This document shows positions 8,755 through 18,567 of a stretch of DNA of 64,000 nt, in pieces. Location: contig NZ_JAKSXX010000110.1 of assembly GCF_022829385.1 (NCBI RefSeq), positions 62,001 through 126,000 of the forward strand, given 5' to 3'. Source of the DNA: Methylobacterium sp. J-070. GTDB taxonomy: Bacteria > Pseudomonadota > Alphaproteobacteria > Rhizobiales > Beijerinckiaceae. The translations under genes and the position numbers were made by a program. Under the pieces are notes generated by a model. That model had not been told where the DNA came from and did no database searches. It saw nothing but the letters and a program-made list of their open reading frames with translations. Numbering within the stretch: the stretch's first letter is position 1; each line of letters begins with the position of its first letter.

Positions 8755-9981
8755 TCAGGCGCGGGCGGCGACGTGGTTGATGAGCGTGGCGAGATCGCGC
8801 TGCATCCGGGCCGCCCCGTAGCGGGACAGCGCCCGGTCCCGGGCGAGGCGGGTGCGCGCGGCGACCGCGCCCGGCTTCGCGAGCAGCTCCGCGAGGGCGG
8901 CGGCGAGGCGATCCGGCTGCCGCGGCGGCACGAGGGTGCCGGCCGCGCCGCCGTCGAGGATCTCCGCGGAGGCCCCCGCATCGGTGGCGACCACCGGCAC
9001 GCCGGCCAGCATCGCCTCGACGAGGGTCCGGCCGAACGGCTCGGGGTCGATCGAGGGGTGCACCACCGCGTCCACCGCCTGCATCAGCCTGGGCACGTCC
9101 CCGCGCTGGCCGAGGAACAGCACCCGGTCCGCCACGCCGCGCGCGGCTGCGAGGTCCCGCAGGTGCGCCGCGTACGCGTCCTCGCCGAAAAGCGGCGCGC
9201 CGACCACGATGCAGCGGACATCGGGCAGCCGCGCCAGTGCCTCGATCACCACATCCTGCCCCTTCCAGGGCGCGAGGCGACTGAACACGCCGATGAGCGG
9301 CCCGGCGGGTAGGCCGAGCTCCGCCCGCAACGCTTCGGGCGTGCGGGGATCGCGGTCGAGGTCGAGGCCGTTCGGCACGAGCGTCACCAGGGACGGCCGC
9401 CCGCCGGCCTGCCAGAACGCGTCCGCGGCGGCCTGCGACGGCACGATCACCCGGGCCGCGCAGAGGTTGGCGAGGCGCGCCTGCAGCGTGCGCTGGGCCC
9501 AGCCGAAATGCGCGCCGTCGAGGATGTCGTGGAGGTGCCAGATGATCGGGCGCCCGACGATCCGTGCGGGGATCGCCGCCAGCAGGAACGCCTTCTGCGA
9601 GTTGGCGTAGACGACGTCGCAGGCGCGGGCGGCGCGCGCCAGCTCGAGGGCCAGGCCGCCGAGCCGGCCGAGCATCGGAAGGGCACGCAGGGGCGACGCG
9701 TCCCGGCGCAGGCCCGACAGTCCGGTGCCCCGGCGCGCCAGGCGGATCTCCAGGCCCAGGCCCCGCAGGACGTCGGTGAAGGCGCCATCCTCGAACAGGA
9801 AGGCGGTCGAGCCGGGCCAGGGGCGGACCGCGTCGCGCAGGACGAGTTCCGCCCCCGACATCGTGCCGGTGTGGCTCACGAACAGGACGCGGGGACGGGC
9901 GCCGTGCCCGGGCCGAGCGACGCGGCTTCCGTCCACGGTTGCCCGCTCGGAGAGCGCCTCGGCCGGCAGAACGCCGGTCAT
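8755..9981 (-). CDS. Glycosyltransferase family 4 protein
   Basis: 408 residues from ATG at 9981, overlapping the stop of the Wzc-like gene (ATGA). The N-terminal domain has RVLFVSHTGTMSGAELVLRD, the donor domain GVFSRLAPWKGQD and PSIDPEPFGRTLVEAMLAGV, all standard GT4 elements. It would add one sugar to the lipid-linked repeat in the cytoplasm. A 73-base gap separates it from the next GT gene, the largest gap inside the GT block. Confidence 0.92.
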   Translation of the reverse strand: MTGVLPAEALSERATVDGSRVARPGHGARPRVLFVSHTGTMSGAELVLRDAVRPWPGSTAFLFEDGAFTDVLRGLGLEIRLARRGTGLSGLRRDASPLRALPMLGRLGGLALELARAARACDVVYANSQKAFLLAAIPARIVGRPIIWHLHDILDGAHFGWAQRTLQARLANLCAARVIVPSQAAADAFWQAGGRPSLVTLVPNGLDLDRDPRTPEALRAELGLPAGPLIGVFSRLAPWKGQDVVIEALARLPDVRCIVVGAPLFGEDAYAAHLRDLAAARGVADRVLFLGQRGDVPRLMQAVDAVVHPSIDPEPFGRTLVEAMLAGVPVVATDAGASAEILDGGAAGTLVPPRQPDRLAAALAELLAKPGAVAARTRLARDRALSRYGAARMQRDLATLINHVAARA

Positions 9982-12194
9982 CGGACCGCCTCGGCGCGGC
10001 GGGGCTCGGGAAGCGGCATCACGTCGTAGGTCGATTGCCGGCCCGGCCTGACCATCGTCATGGCGATGCCGAGCACGACGCCGCCCGCCCGGCGCAGGTT
10101 CGCCACGGTCTCGACGATGTCCGAGAGCTGCGAGCGGCCGTAGCGCGCGCAGCAGAGCACGCCGTCCACGTGGCGGGCGAGCAGCGAGGCGTCCATCAGA
10201 AGGCTCGTCGGCGGCGTGTCGAACAGGACGAGGTCGTAGCGGCGGCTCCAGGCGATGAAGTCGACCATGCGGTCGCTCATCAGCAGCTCGGTCGAATCCG
10301 CGGTCGGCGTCCCGGCCGGGATCACGTCGAAGCGGCCGGCCGAGACGACGGCCTCCGCCGGGCCGACTTCCCCGCGGAGCACCCCGCCAAGTCCCGGGCT
10401 CCGCCCGAGGCCGAGGGACGCCTCGAAGTTCGGCCGGCGCAGGTCGCACTCGACCAGGAGCACGCGGCGTCCGTTGGCGGCGCCGATGCCGGCCATCGCG
10501 AAGGCCGTGAAGGACTTGCCCTCGCGGGGCTTCGACGAGGTGACCAGGATGGCCCGGGAGGCGCTTCCCCCCGCCAGGACGAGATGGGCGTGCAGGTTGC
10601 GCAGCACCGTCTGCATCGTCGGGTCGACCCGTGCCCGCGCCAGGGCCTCGGACAGCCGGAGTTCCCGCGGGCGATCGGCGAGCCGGCCGACGAGCCCCGG
10701 AGCTTCCAGGCACGGCAGCTGGGCGAAGACCGGGGCGCCGGTGCCGGCCATCAGCTGCGCCGAGGTGCGGACCCGCCGGTCGGTGACGTCGCGCAGCAGC
10801 GCCGCCGCCGCCGCCAGCACCCCCGCGAGGACGATCCCGCCGCCGATGAACGGTACCGCCTTGGGCGAGAACGGCTCCTGCGGCAGCTCGGCGAGGCTGA
10901 CCAGCCGCGTGCTTCCGGTGAGGATGCGCCGCTCGGTCTCCAGCTCGCCCGTCCGCTTCACCAGATCGGCGTAGCGGTTGCGCTTGATCTCGGCGTTGCG
11001 CACCATGCCCTCGATCGAGGCCTCGTCGTCCATGGCGGCCGCCGCCTCGGTCTTGGCGGTCTCGAGCTGCGCGCGCAGCGCCTTGGCGAGCGTGCTCGAC
11101 GCCTCGAAGGTTTTCCGAAGGCCCTGCGCGACGTTGCCGATCTCCTGCTCGATGCGCGCGCGCAGGCTCGCCCGCTCGGTCATCAGCGCCTTGATCGCCG
11201 GGTGGTTGGCGCCGAGAAGGGTGCTCTGGTTGGCGAGCTGCGCGCTGACGCCGCTGAGCTGCTGCTTGAGCGCCCCGATGGTCGGGCTGGCGAGCACCGC
11301 GGGGGCGCTCTCGTAGCCGCCGGCCCCCTTGTTCTCGATCTCGCCCAGGCGTGCGGCGGCGTCCGCCTTCGCGGCCTCGGCGTTGGCGAGCTGATGGCTG
11401 ATGTTGGTGAGGCGCTCGGCGCTGATCGGCGCGCTGGCGCCCTTCAGCAGCCCCTTGCGCCGCCGGAAGGTCTGGATCCGGGTCTCGTCCGCGCGGATCG
11501 ACTCGTCGAGCTGGTTGATCTCGGTGTGCAGCCAATCGGCCGCGGCCTTACGGCTCGAGGCCTGGGCCTCGCGCTGGTCCTCCAGGAAGGCGTTGATCAG
11601 CGCGTTGGCCATCGTCTGCGCCGTCTCGGGCAGGGGCGACCTGTAGCCGATGGTGATGATGCGCGACCGGCCGGAGCTGGTGACCGCGTAGCGCTTCTGC
11701 AGATACTCCACGAGGGCGTCGCGGTCCGTCGTGAGCTTCACGCAGGCCGCGGCCTTCTTCTCGGTGATCCGCTCGGGTCGGCCGCCCGTGGCGGCATAGC
11801 GGCACTCGGCCAGCACGTGGGCGGCGAGGCCGTCCTCGATCGCGAGGCGCAGCAGCCGGGGGGAGCGGATCACCAGGATCTGGCTCTCGATGTCGGCGGG
11901 GTCGCCGATCTTCTGGATCCAGGCCATCGAGGCGTTGTGGGCGCCGGGTTCGGCCTCCGCCACGATCACCGAGCCGCTCGCCACGTATTGCGGCGGGATC
12001 AGCATCAGCGCGGTGACCGCGAGGCCGAGGACCAGCGCGAACACCGCGGCGAACAGGGTGCGGCGGCGCCAGATCCGGGCAAGGGGCGCGGCGAAGACCC
12101 CGCCGCGCTCCTTGTCCTGGGGGGCGGCTTGGTGCGGCACAACGCGGGCCGGCGACCGGTCGGCCAGATCGACAGTCACGAGCGACATGGACAT
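9978..12194 (-). CDS. Wzc-like polysaccharide co-polymerase / BY-kinase
   Basis: 738 residues. Membrane helix 1 is at about 46-66, a large periplasmic Wzz-type region with long coiled coils spans 70-445, helix 2 is at about 447-467, and a cytoplasmic ATPase runs from about 500. Walker A is SSKPREGKSF (553-562), Walker A' is LLVECD (579-584) and Walker B is LVLFD (655-659). This sets chain length and gates polymerisation with Wzx/Wzy. The Walker A lacks the usual PGEGKS(T) spelling (R in place of G). The C-terminus lacks a tyrosine cluster; only Y723 lies in the last 30 residues. Two in-frame Met codons (12194 and 12188) are possible starts. Confidence 0.92.
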   Translation of the reverse strand: MSMSLVTVDLADRSPARVVPHQAAPQDKERGGVFAAPLARIWRRRTLFAAVFALVLGLAVTALMLIPPQYVASGSVIVAEAEPGAHNASMAWIQKIGDPADIESQILVIRSPRLLRLAIEDGLAAHVLAECRYAATGGRPERITEKKAAACVKLTTDRDALVEYLQKRYAVTSSGRSRIITIGYRSPLPETAQTMANALINAFLEDQREAQASSRKAAADWLHTEINQLDESIRADETRIQTFRRRKGLLKGASAPISAERLTNISHQLANAEAAKADAAARLGEIENKGAGGYESAPAVLASPTIGALKQQLSGVSAQLANQSTLLGANHPAIKALMTERASLRARIEQEIGNVAQGLRKTFEASSTLAKALRAQLETAKTEAAAAMDDEASIEGMVRNAEIKRNRYADLVKRTGELETERRILTGSTRLVSLAELPQEPFSPKAVPFIGGGIVLAGVLAAAAALLRDVTDRRVRTSAQLMAGTGAPVFAQLPCLEAPGLVGRLADRPRELRLSEALARARVDPTMQTVLRNLHAHLVLAGGSASRAILVTSSKPREGKSFTAFAMAGIGAANGRRVLLVECDLRRPNFEASLGLGRSPGLGGVLRGEVGPAEAVVSAGRFDVIPAGTPTADSTELLMSDRMVDFIAWSRRYDLVLFDTPPTSLLMDASLLARHVDGVLCCARYGRSQLSDIVETVANLRRAGGVVLGIAMTMVRPGRQSTYDVMPLPEPRRAEAVR

Positions 12195-12199
12195 GGTCC

Positions 12200-13369
12200 T
12201 CAGCCCACAGCTTCGAGGCGGGGAAGGATGCGCGGCCGGGTCTCGCAGGCGGCCCGGTGCAGGGCCATCTGCTCCTCCACGAAGCGCGAGAACCGCAGCC
12301 GGAACGTCTCGGCCGAGAACATCTCGGCCTGCGCCCGGCAGGCCTCGCGGGTGAAGTGGCCCTCCTGCTGGATGAACCGCCGCACGCAGGTCGCCACGGC
12401 CTCGGGCTCGGGCGCGTCGAAGAACATCCCGGTGCGCTGCGGTCCCCGCACCTGGACCGTCTCCCGCGCCCCTCCGCGGCCGAGCGCGAGCACCGGCGTG
12501 CCCTCCGAGGAGGCCTCCAGCACGATGATGCCGAAATCCTCCTCCGCGGCGAAGATGAAGGCGCGGGCGGTGGCCATGAGGTGGCGCAGCCCGTCGTCGG
12601 AGACGAAGCCGGCGAACGACACGTTGGGGCCGGCGATCTCCCGCAGATGCGTGGCGTCCGGACCGGTGCCGGCCACGACGAGCTGAAGGTCCGGAAGCAG
12701 CGCGAAGGCGCGCACCACCGCCTCGACGTTCTTGTAGGGAACGAGCCGGCTCGCGACGAGGAAGTGGTTCCCCCGCGGCCCGTCGAAGCGTTCGCTCGAC
12801 AGCGTGATCGGCGGATGGATCACCTCCGAGCTGCGGCCGTAGACCTTCTTGATGCGCCGGGCCACGAAGGCCGAGTTGGCCACGATGGCGTTCGGTCCGG
12901 CCGCCGTGCGGAAGTCCCACACGCGCATCCGGTGCAGGACCAGGCGGGCGAGCACGCTCTTGATCCCGGCGTCGCAGCCGCTCTCCCGGAGGTAGGTGTG
13001 CTGCATGTCCCAGGCGTAGCGCATGGGCGAGTGGACGTAGGAGATGTGCAGCTGGTCGGGCCCGGTGAGGACACCCTTGGCCACCGCGTAGCTGCTGGAG
13101 ATCACGAGGTCGTAGGCCGACAGGTCGAACTGCTCGATGGCGAGCGGCATCAGCGGCAGGTAGCTGCGGTGCCGCGTCCGCGCGAAGGGCATGCGCTGGA
13201 GGAAGCTGGTCTGGGCGTGCGCGTAGCCGAGGCGCACCCGATCCGCCTCCGGCAGGAAGTCGAACAGCGCGAACACGTCCGCGCCGGGATAGATCCTGAG
13301 CAACTGCTCCAGGACCCGCTCGGCGCCTCCGACCACATACAACCAGTCGTGTACAATCGCGACACGCAT
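12200..13369 (-). CDS. Glycosyltransferase family 4 protein (WbaZ-like)
   Basis: 389 residues, start ATG at 13369 preceded by GAGGAAG at good spacing; the 36 codons further upstream are rejected. It starts RVAIVHDWLYVVGGAERVLE. The donor domain has FLVASRLVPYKNVEAVVRAF and FIFAAEEDFGIIVLEASSEG, where E-D-F-G-I is typical of WbaZ-like mannosyltransferases. It is the first gene of the operon, 5 bases before wzc. The upstream region to 13736 is the likely promoter for the whole exopolysaccharide block. Confidence 0.92.
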   Translation of the reverse strand: MRVAIVHDWLYVVGGAERVLEQLLRIYPGADVFALFDFLPEADRVRLGYAHAQTSFLQRMPFARTRHRSYLPLMPLAIEQFDLSAYDLVISSSYAVAKGVLTGPDQLHISYVHSPMRYAWDMQHTYLRESGCDAGIKSVLARLVLHRMRVWDFRTAAGPNAIVANSAFVARRIKKVYGRSSEVIHPPITLSSERFDGPRGNHFLVASRLVPYKNVEAVVRAFALLPDLQLVVAGTGPDATHLREIAGPNVSFAGFVSDDGLRHLMATARAFIFAAEEDFGIIVLEASSEGTPVLALGRGGARETVQVRGPQRTGMFFDAPEPEAVATCVRRFIQQEGHFTREACRAQAEMFSAETFRLRFSRFVEEQMALHRAACETRPRILPRLEAVG

Positions 13370-13736
13370 CGCAGCTTCCTCGTCGGTGCGCAGGGCCCGG
13401 TCGATCGCAGTTCGCCCTGCCGGTCTGACGTCGGCGGTGAGTGCACTACCCACTCGGCGACAGTAGAGCTCGCACACATAAAAAAGACGTCAATACGTAA
13501 GATGCAGTGCAGCGATAATATCCGGAAGTCGGGAAAAGCGCTTAGATAGAATTAATTCAATCTCAATGTTAACCTTAACTTCAATGCGTTCCGGCCCCGG
13601 CAACGCCTTGCCGGAGCCCGCGGCCCGGGGCGTGCGTTCGCGCAACTGGCCTCCGCGCCCGGCCGTGGAGAAACGCCCCCGTCCCGCGCGGCCGCGCCGA
13701 TACGGGTCCGCGGCGCTGACCAGCTCAGGGTCGTTA
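13370..13736. other. Intergenic region upstream of exopolysaccharide operon
   Basis: 367 bases with an AT-rich core (about 13475-13580). Read on the minus strand, TTGACG lies at 13493-13488 and could be a -35 element, but no convincing -10 box sits at 17 bases. No coding frame with protein character. It also receives the end of the acyltransferase gene from the right. Confidence 0.4.
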
Positions 13737-14825
13737 CTATCGCGTCAGAGCACCCGGTACGGGCGCCGCCGCCGGCCGCCGATCGAGGCGGCGGCGTAGA
13801 GCGGCGCTCAGCGGCGCCTCCACCTGCCGGTGGAGCAGGTCCCCGATCCATGCCGAGGCCGCGAACGCGGCCACTAGGATCAGCGCGAGCCGAACGGGGC
13901 CCGGAACCGGCAGCGACGAGGCCACCTTCGCGGTGGTGTGCAGCAGCAGATTGTGGACCAGATAGAACGCGTAGCTGGCATTGCCCTGCGCGAGCAGCCA
14001 GCGCGAGCGCAGCGTGAGGCCGGCCCGCTCCAGCAGCAGCATCGCGCCGACGATCAGGGCCGCGGCCGAACCCCAGACCAGGGGCCGGACAAAGCCGGCC
14101 GGTTCGGCCGCGACGTCGTAGAGATCGGCGGCAGCCTGGCCGCCGAGGACGAGCAGGCCGGCTGCCGCGACAGCCGCCCCCGCCACGCGCCGGGTCGGAA
14201 AGTCGGGGCCCGGGGCGGGGAGGCGCAGATAGGCGTAGCCGAGCCCGATGCCGGCGGCGAACTCAAGCACGATCGGTTTCGTGTAGAACGCCCAGTAGAG
14301 GCCTGGCAGGGGCAAAAGCCCGAGAAGCGCCAGCCCGAGGAAGATCGCCCCGGCGGCCAGCGCCCTCTGGGCCAGCGTCGGCACCAGCATCAGCCCGGCG
14401 AAGATAGTGTAGAAGAACATCTCGTAGTTGAGCGTCCAGCCGACCGAGACCAGCGGCTCGACGTAGCCGCCCCGCGAGAACGGCAGGAACAGCAACGACT
14501 GCACCAAGTATTCCGGCCGTAGTTCGACGATGCCGATGGGCTTCAGGCCGGTCATCGCGATGAGGGCGAGACCGACGGTGACGAGCCAGTAGACCGGCAC
14601 CACGCGCACCGCCCGCCGCAGCAGGAACGCGCCGGCGCTCTCGCCGCGTCCTCGGGTGCTCACGAACATGATGAAGCCGGACAGGACGAAGAAGACGTCC
14701 ACGCCAAAGGCGCCGAAGGTCAGGATATCCGGTTTCGGCAGGACCGGCCCCGCGTACTGGCCGAAATGCGTCAGGAATACGAGGTAGGCCGCGAGGGCAC
14801 GCAGGATCTGCAGATTGTAAATCAT
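13737..14825 (-). CDS. Acyltransferase family 3 (OafA/YrhL-like) membrane protein
   Basis: 362 residues from ATG at 14825. About ten hydrophobic helices. The family hallmarks are present: NLQILRALAAYLVFLTHFGQ with the catalytic-type His near residue 20, then FGVDVFFVLSGFIM and the R-x10-R region RRAVRVVPVYW. Such proteins O-acetylate or otherwise acylate surface sugars. It lies on the same strand as the exopolysaccharide operon but 367 bases ahead of it, so it could decorate that polymer from its own promoter. It is divergent from the carrier-protein operon. Confidence 0.9.
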   Translation of the reverse strand: MIYNLQILRALAAYLVFLTHFGQYAGPVLPKPDILTFGAFGVDVFFVLSGFIMFVSTRGRGESAGAFLLRRAVRVVPVYWLVTVGLALIAMTGLKPIGIVELRPEYLVQSLLFLPFSRGGYVEPLVSVGWTLNYEMFFYTIFAGLMLVPTLAQRALAAGAIFLGLALLGLLPLPGLYWAFYTKPIVLEFAAGIGLGYAYLRLPAPGPDFPTRRVAGAAVAAAGLLVLGGQAAADLYDVAAEPAGFVRPLVWGSAAALIVGAMLLLERAGLTLRSRWLLAQGNASYAFYLVHNLLLHTTAKVASSLPVPGPVRLALILVAAFAASAWIGDLLHRQVEAPLSAALRRRLDRRPAAAPVPGALTR

Positions 14826-15199
14826 GGCGCGCCGGCCGCTCGCGGGACATCGCCCGCCCGGTCCGGGCGAGGCGGGGCCACCATGGCGGATCCGGATCCG
14901 CCGAGTCACGAAATCTCGGGAATCTTCCTAAATGCAGTGTCCTCGCGGAGCCTGGATACCAGGCGATATCCCTCGGAGACGATCGATGTTCTCCACAAGT
15001 CCGGGCTGAAACAATCCGAATTTCTGATTGGAAAGTCATTGGAAAGGTACTGTCGCCCAATATGGGCTGGCTGGCGCGGTGCGGAGCGTCGCCCCTGGAC
15101 CGTCATTCCAGCGGCGGGCACGGCCGGCGGATTTACTATTAACAAATAGACTATTTGACCTCCGGCTGCCCGGCTCAATAGTGTACGGATGACTGAACG
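14826..15199. other. Divergent promoter region
   Basis: About 375 bases between the acyltransferase (leftward) and the carrier-protein operon (rightward). The right end is AT-rich (for example GGATTTACTATTAACAAATA before 15150), as expected for promoters. No open frame with protein character and no RNA gene seen. Confidence 0.4.
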
Positions 15200-15205
15200 T
15201 AGGAG
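15200..15205 (+). promoter_or_regulatory. Ribosome binding site deciding a TTG start
   Basis: TAGGAG ends 7 bases before TTG at 15213. The in-frame ATG at 15189 has no such site, so the TTG is preferred as the start of the carrier protein. Confidence 0.55.
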
Positions 15206-15212
15206 TTCCGCC

Positions 15213-15467
15213 TTGGACATCACACAGGACATCCGCGAGGTTCTCGGATCGAATGAAGCTTTCGCCGGAAAAGCCGATCGGCTCTCCGAGGATGACAGCC
15301 TCTTCGACATGGGACTGGACTCCTTCGGCTCGGTGCAGCTGATGCTGGCGCTCGAGGAGCGGTTCGACGTCGAATTCCCCGACAGCCTCCTGAACCGCAA
15401 GTCGTTCGCGACGATCCGGGCGATCCGCGAGGCCGTCTCCACCCTGATCTGTCGGGACGCCGCATGA
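15213..15467 (+). CDS. Acyl carrier protein-like phosphopantetheine carrier
   Basis: 84 residues from TTG at 15213 (92 from ATG at 15189). It has a four-helix acyl-carrier fold with [20 protein letters not shown], where the Ser of L-D-S is the expected 4'-phosphopantetheine attachment site. The next gene starts inside its stop codon (ATGA) and a synthetase-like ligase follows two genes on. Together these mark it as the dedicated carrier for an aminoacyl group rather than the fatty-acid ACP. In Bradyrhizobium and Agrobacterium the homologous ligases are reported to load glycine or alanine on such carriers. Confidence 0.88.
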   Translation: MDITQDIREVLGSNEAFAGKADRLSEDDSLFDMGLDSFGSVQLMLALEERFDVEFPDSLLNRKSFATIRAIREAVSTLICRDAA

Positions 15468-16627
15468 CCACCCTGGCCGCGCGCGCCGATCGGGCGGCGG
15501 CGGTGGCGGCGTGCCACGCCGACGCCGTCGATCGCGAGGGCCGCTTCCCCGCGGAGGCGGTCGCCGCCCTGAAGGCCGAGCGCCTTCTGGGCCTTCAGAT
15601 CCCGGGCCAGTTCGGCGGCGAGGGAGCCGGGCTGTCGCAGATCGCGGAGGTCTGCAGCACGCTCGGCCAGGCCTGCAGCGCGGCCGCGATGGTCTTCGCG
15701 ATGCACCACATCAAGGTGTCGAGCCTCGTCACCCACGGCCTCGACAGCGCCTGGCACTGCCGGCTGATGGAGCGGATCGCCCGCGAGCAGCTGCTCGTGG
15801 CGTCCTCGACCACGGAAGCCGGCATCGGCGGCGACCTGCGCAACAGCCTCTGCGCGGTGGAGACCAGCGGCGAGGTCTTCGCCCTCGGCAAGGACGCGTC
15901 GGTGATCTCCTACGGCGCACAGGCCGACCTGATCCTCGCGACCGCCCGGCGCCACCCGGAGGCGGCGACGTCCGATCAGGTGCTCGTGGCGCTCATGGCC
16001 GACCAGATCTCGCTGGTCCGCACGGGCGACTGGGACACGCTGGGCATGCGGGGCACGTGCAGCGACGGTTTCCGGCTGGAAGCCCGGGACGTGCCCGTCG
16101 AGCAGATCCTGCCGAAGCCCTTCGCGGAGATCGCGGCCCAGTCGATGCTGGCCTCGTCCCACCTGCTGTGGAGCAGCGTCTGGTACGGGATCGCGAGCTA
16201 CGCCGTCGACCGCGCCCGCGCCTTCGTGCAGGCCGAGGCGCGCCGCCGGCCCGGCCAGGTCCCGCCCACGGCCCTGCGCCTGGCCGAGGTCTCCAACGCT
16301 CACCAGGCGATGCGCGGCACGATCGTGGCGGCGCTGCGCCGCTTCGAGGACGCGCACGGCGACGCCGACACGATCGGCTCCCTCGGCTTCTGCGTGATGC
16401 TCAACAACCTGAAGGTCACCGTCTCCGACATGGCCGTCGACATCGTGCGGCGCGCGCTGTCGATCGTCGGGCTCGCCGGATACAAGAACGACACGCCCTT
16501 CAGCCTGGGCCGACCGCTGCGCGACGTCCTCTCGGCGCCGCTGATGATCGGCAACGACCGCATCCTCGCCAACACCGCCAAGCTCCTGCTCGTGCAGAAG
16601 AGCAGCGGCCAGCTCATGAGCGCGTGA
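15464..16627 (+). CDS. Acyl-CoA dehydrogenase-like flavoprotein
   Basis: 387 residues, normal length for the family. It has an N-terminal helical domain, a central domain with [20 protein letters not shown] (the substrate/FAD-contacting segment before the beta domain) and a C-terminal helical bundle ending near [18 protein letters not shown]. Coupled to the carrier gene by ATGA and to the ligase gene by TGATG. From context it probably oxidises (desaturates) an aminoacyl or acyl group tethered to the carrier protein, as FAD enzymes do in some nonribosomal pathways; that substrate is inference. The exact catalytic base was not assigned. Confidence 0.88.
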   Translation: MTTLAARADRAAAVAACHADAVDREGRFPAEAVAALKAERLLGLQIPGQFGGEGAGLSQIAEVCSTLGQACSAAAMVFAMHHIKVSSLVTHGLDSAWHCRLMERIAREQLLVASSTTEAGIGGDLRNSLCAVETSGEVFALGKDASVISYGAQADLILATARRHPEAATSDQVLVALMADQISLVRTGDWDTLGMRGTCSDGFRLEARDVPVEQILPKPFAEIAAQSMLASSHLLWSSVWYGIASYAVDRARAFVQAEARRRPGQVPPTALRLAEVSNAHQAMRGTIVAALRRFEDAHGDADTIGSLGFCVMLNNLKVTVSDMAVDIVRRALSIVGLAGYKNDTPFSLGRPLRDVLSAPLMIGNDRILANTAKLLLVQKSSGQLMSA

Positions 16628-17583
16628 TGGAATCCTTCTCCTCCCCCACCGTCGAAGTCCTGCCCGACGAGGAGCCGGCCGGTGGTCCGACCTTCCTGGA
16701 CCGGCTGTTCGACCACGGTCTGCTGATCCGCACCGGGGTCGACGGCCTCTACGGCCGCAGCGGTGCGTTCGAGAGCGTCGTCGAGGCCCTCGACCGGCTG
16801 ATCACCCGCCTGGGCGCGGCGGACGGCGCCGAGGTGATGCGCTTCCCGCCCGGCATGAGCCGACCGGCCTTCGAGCGGAGCGGCTACCTCAAGGGCTTCC
16901 CGAACCTCGCGGGCACCGTCCACAGCTTCTGCGGTGATTCCGCGGGCCATGCCGAGATCCTCGCCTGCGTCGAGGCCGGGCGCGACTGGACGGGCCAGCA
17001 GGAGGCCACCGACGTCGTCTTGACGCCGGCCGCGTGCTACCCCCTCTATCCCGTCGCCGCCGCCCGCGGCGCGCTCCCCGCCGGGGGCCGGCTGTTCGAC
17101 CTGCAATCCTACTGCTTCCGGCGCGAGCCCTCCCTCGAGCCGACCCGGATGCAGCTCTTCCGGATGCGCGAGTACGTCCGCATGGGCAGCCCCGAGCAGG
17201 TGCTGGCGTTCCGCGAATCCTGGCTCGAACGCGGCACGGCCATGATGCGCGACCTCGGCCTGCCGGTCGCCATCGACGCCGCCAACGACCCGTTCTTCGG
17301 GCGGGCCGGTCGGATGCTCGCCAACAACCAGCGGGCGCAAGGGCTCAAGTTCGAGCTGAACGTCCCGGTCAACAGCGTCGAGAAGCCGACCGCCTGCCTC
17401 AGCTTCAACTACCACCAGGACCATTTCGGCAGCACCTGGGAGCTGCGTCAGGCCGACGGCGAGGTCGCCCACACGGCCTGCGTGGGCTTCGGACTGGAGC
17501 GGATCACCCTGGCGCTGCTGCGCCACCACGGACTCGACCTCGCCGCCTGGCCCGAGGCCGTGCGCGCCGCGCTGTGGGGCTGA
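16627..17583 (+). CDS. Amino acid:[carrier protein] ligase (class II aaRS-like)
   Basis: 318 residues; a seryl-tRNA-synthetase-like catalytic core without the tRNA-binding coiled coil. Motif 2 region: [20 protein letters not shown]. Motif 3: [12 protein letters not shown]. Probable zinc ligands are C137, E182 and C285, with the spacing known for the Bradyrhizobium enzymes. Known homologues activate glycine or alanine with ATP and transfer it to the phosphopantetheine of a small carrier protein instead of tRNA. The carrier gene lies two genes upstream in the same operon. The amino acid used here cannot be read with certainty. Confidence 0.9.
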   Translation: MESFSSPTVEVLPDEEPAGGPTFLDRLFDHGLLIRTGVDGLYGRSGAFESVVEALDRLITRLGAADGAEVMRFPPGMSRPAFERSGYLKGFPNLAGTVHSFCGDSAGHAEILACVEAGRDWTGQQEATDVVLTPAACYPLYPVAAARGALPAGGRLFDLQSYCFRREPSLEPTRMQLFRMREYVRMGSPEQVLAFRESWLERGTAMMRDLGLPVAIDAANDPFFGRAGRMLANNQRAQGLKFELNVPVNSVEKPTACLSFNYHQDHFGSTWELRQADGEVAHTACVGFGLERITLALLRHHGLDLAAWPEAVRAALWG

Positions 17584-17587
17584 GGCG

Positions 17588-18559
17588 GTGACCGCCGCCC
17601 TCCGCCTTCCGCCGGGACTCGGGGCCGCGGGGGTCCACGTCCCGCATCGGCTCCACGATCCCGACCGGGATTGGCCGGAGACGAACTGCTACGTGGATCT
17701 CTGGATCGAGCTGCTGCACGGCCGCGGCCTCGCGCCGGAGGCCATGCTGGGCTTCACCCTGCGCCAGGATTTCGAGGGCGACCAGTTCACCTTCTTCAAG
17801 CCGCCGCCGGGCGACATCGAGCGTCTCTACGGCCTGGAGGTGCTGGAGCTGGCGGTCTATGCGGGGATCGAGGCGCAGGCCCTGATCCAGGCGAAGGCGG
17901 GCCGGCCCGTGCTGGTCGAGGTCGACGCCATCCACCTGCCCGACACGCACGGGACGACCTACGGCCGGGAGCACGCCAAGACGACGATCGGCATCCTGGC
18001 CCTCGATCCGGCTTCCGGCGAGCTCGACTACCTCCACAATGCGGGCCGCTTCCGGCTCTCGGGGGCCGATTATGCCGGGATCTTCGGCCCGTCGACGCTG
18101 CCTCCCTACGCCGAGTTCGTGAAGGCGGTGGCGCCGCCCCTGAGCCCGGCCGACCTGCCGGGCGCCGCCCGCGAGCTGCTGGTGCGGCACCGCGCCCGGG
18201 CGCCGCGGCGCAACCCGGTGCTGGCCTTCCGCGACGCCCTCGCGGCGACCGCCGGCGGTTTGGTCGTCCAGCCGCTCAGCGTGTTCCACGCCTACGCGTT
18301 CAACACGACGCGCCAGCTCGGTGCGAATTTCGAGATGCTGGCGAGCCACCTCGCCTGGCTCGAGGCGCAGGGCGCCGGCACCTTCGCGGCCGTCGCCGAG
18401 GTCGCCGCCGACCTGAGCCGGGAGGCGAAGGCCTTCCAGTTCCAGCTCGCCCGCGCCTTCCATCGCCGCAATGCCGACGGGTTGGCGCCCCGCCTCGACC
18501 GCTTGGCCGCGACCTACGAGCGCGTCTTCGCGTCGCTCGACCGGGCGCTGGTGCCCTAG
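17588..18559 (+). CDS. DUF1839 family protein
   Basis: 323 residues from GTG at 17588, only 4 bases after the ligase stop. It matches my memory of DUF1839, a family that travels with aa:CP ligases. Visible features: NCYVDLWIELLHGRG and FTLRQDFEGDQFTFFKPPPG near the N-terminus, GRPVLVEVDAIHLPDTHGT, and HAYAFNTTRQLGANFEMLAS. Conserved Asp/His positions hint at an enzyme; the pattern around VLVEVDAIHLP recalls papain-like/BtrH-type acyltransferases that take acyl groups from carrier proteins, but that is inference. No signal peptide, so it is cytosolic. Confidence 0.8.
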   Translation: MTAALRLPPGLGAAGVHVPHRLHDPDRDWPETNCYVDLWIELLHGRGLAPEAMLGFTLRQDFEGDQFTFFKPPPGDIERLYGLEVLELAVYAGIEAQALIQAKAGRPVLVEVDAIHLPDTHGTTYGREHAKTTIGILALDPASGELDYLHNAGRFRLSGADYAGIFGPSTLPPYAEFVKAVAPPLSPADLPGAARELLVRHRARAPRRNPVLAFRDALAATAGGLVVQPLSVFHAYAFNTTRQLGANFEMLASHLAWLEAQGAGTFAAVAEVAADLSREAKAFQFQLARAFHRRNADGLAPRLDRLAATYERVFASLDRALVP

Positions 18560-18567
18560 GTCGAGCG

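Noticed and set aside
13488..13493. TTGACG as -35 box of the exopolysaccharide operon
   Set aside because: No matching -10 element at proper spacing; not called as a promoter.
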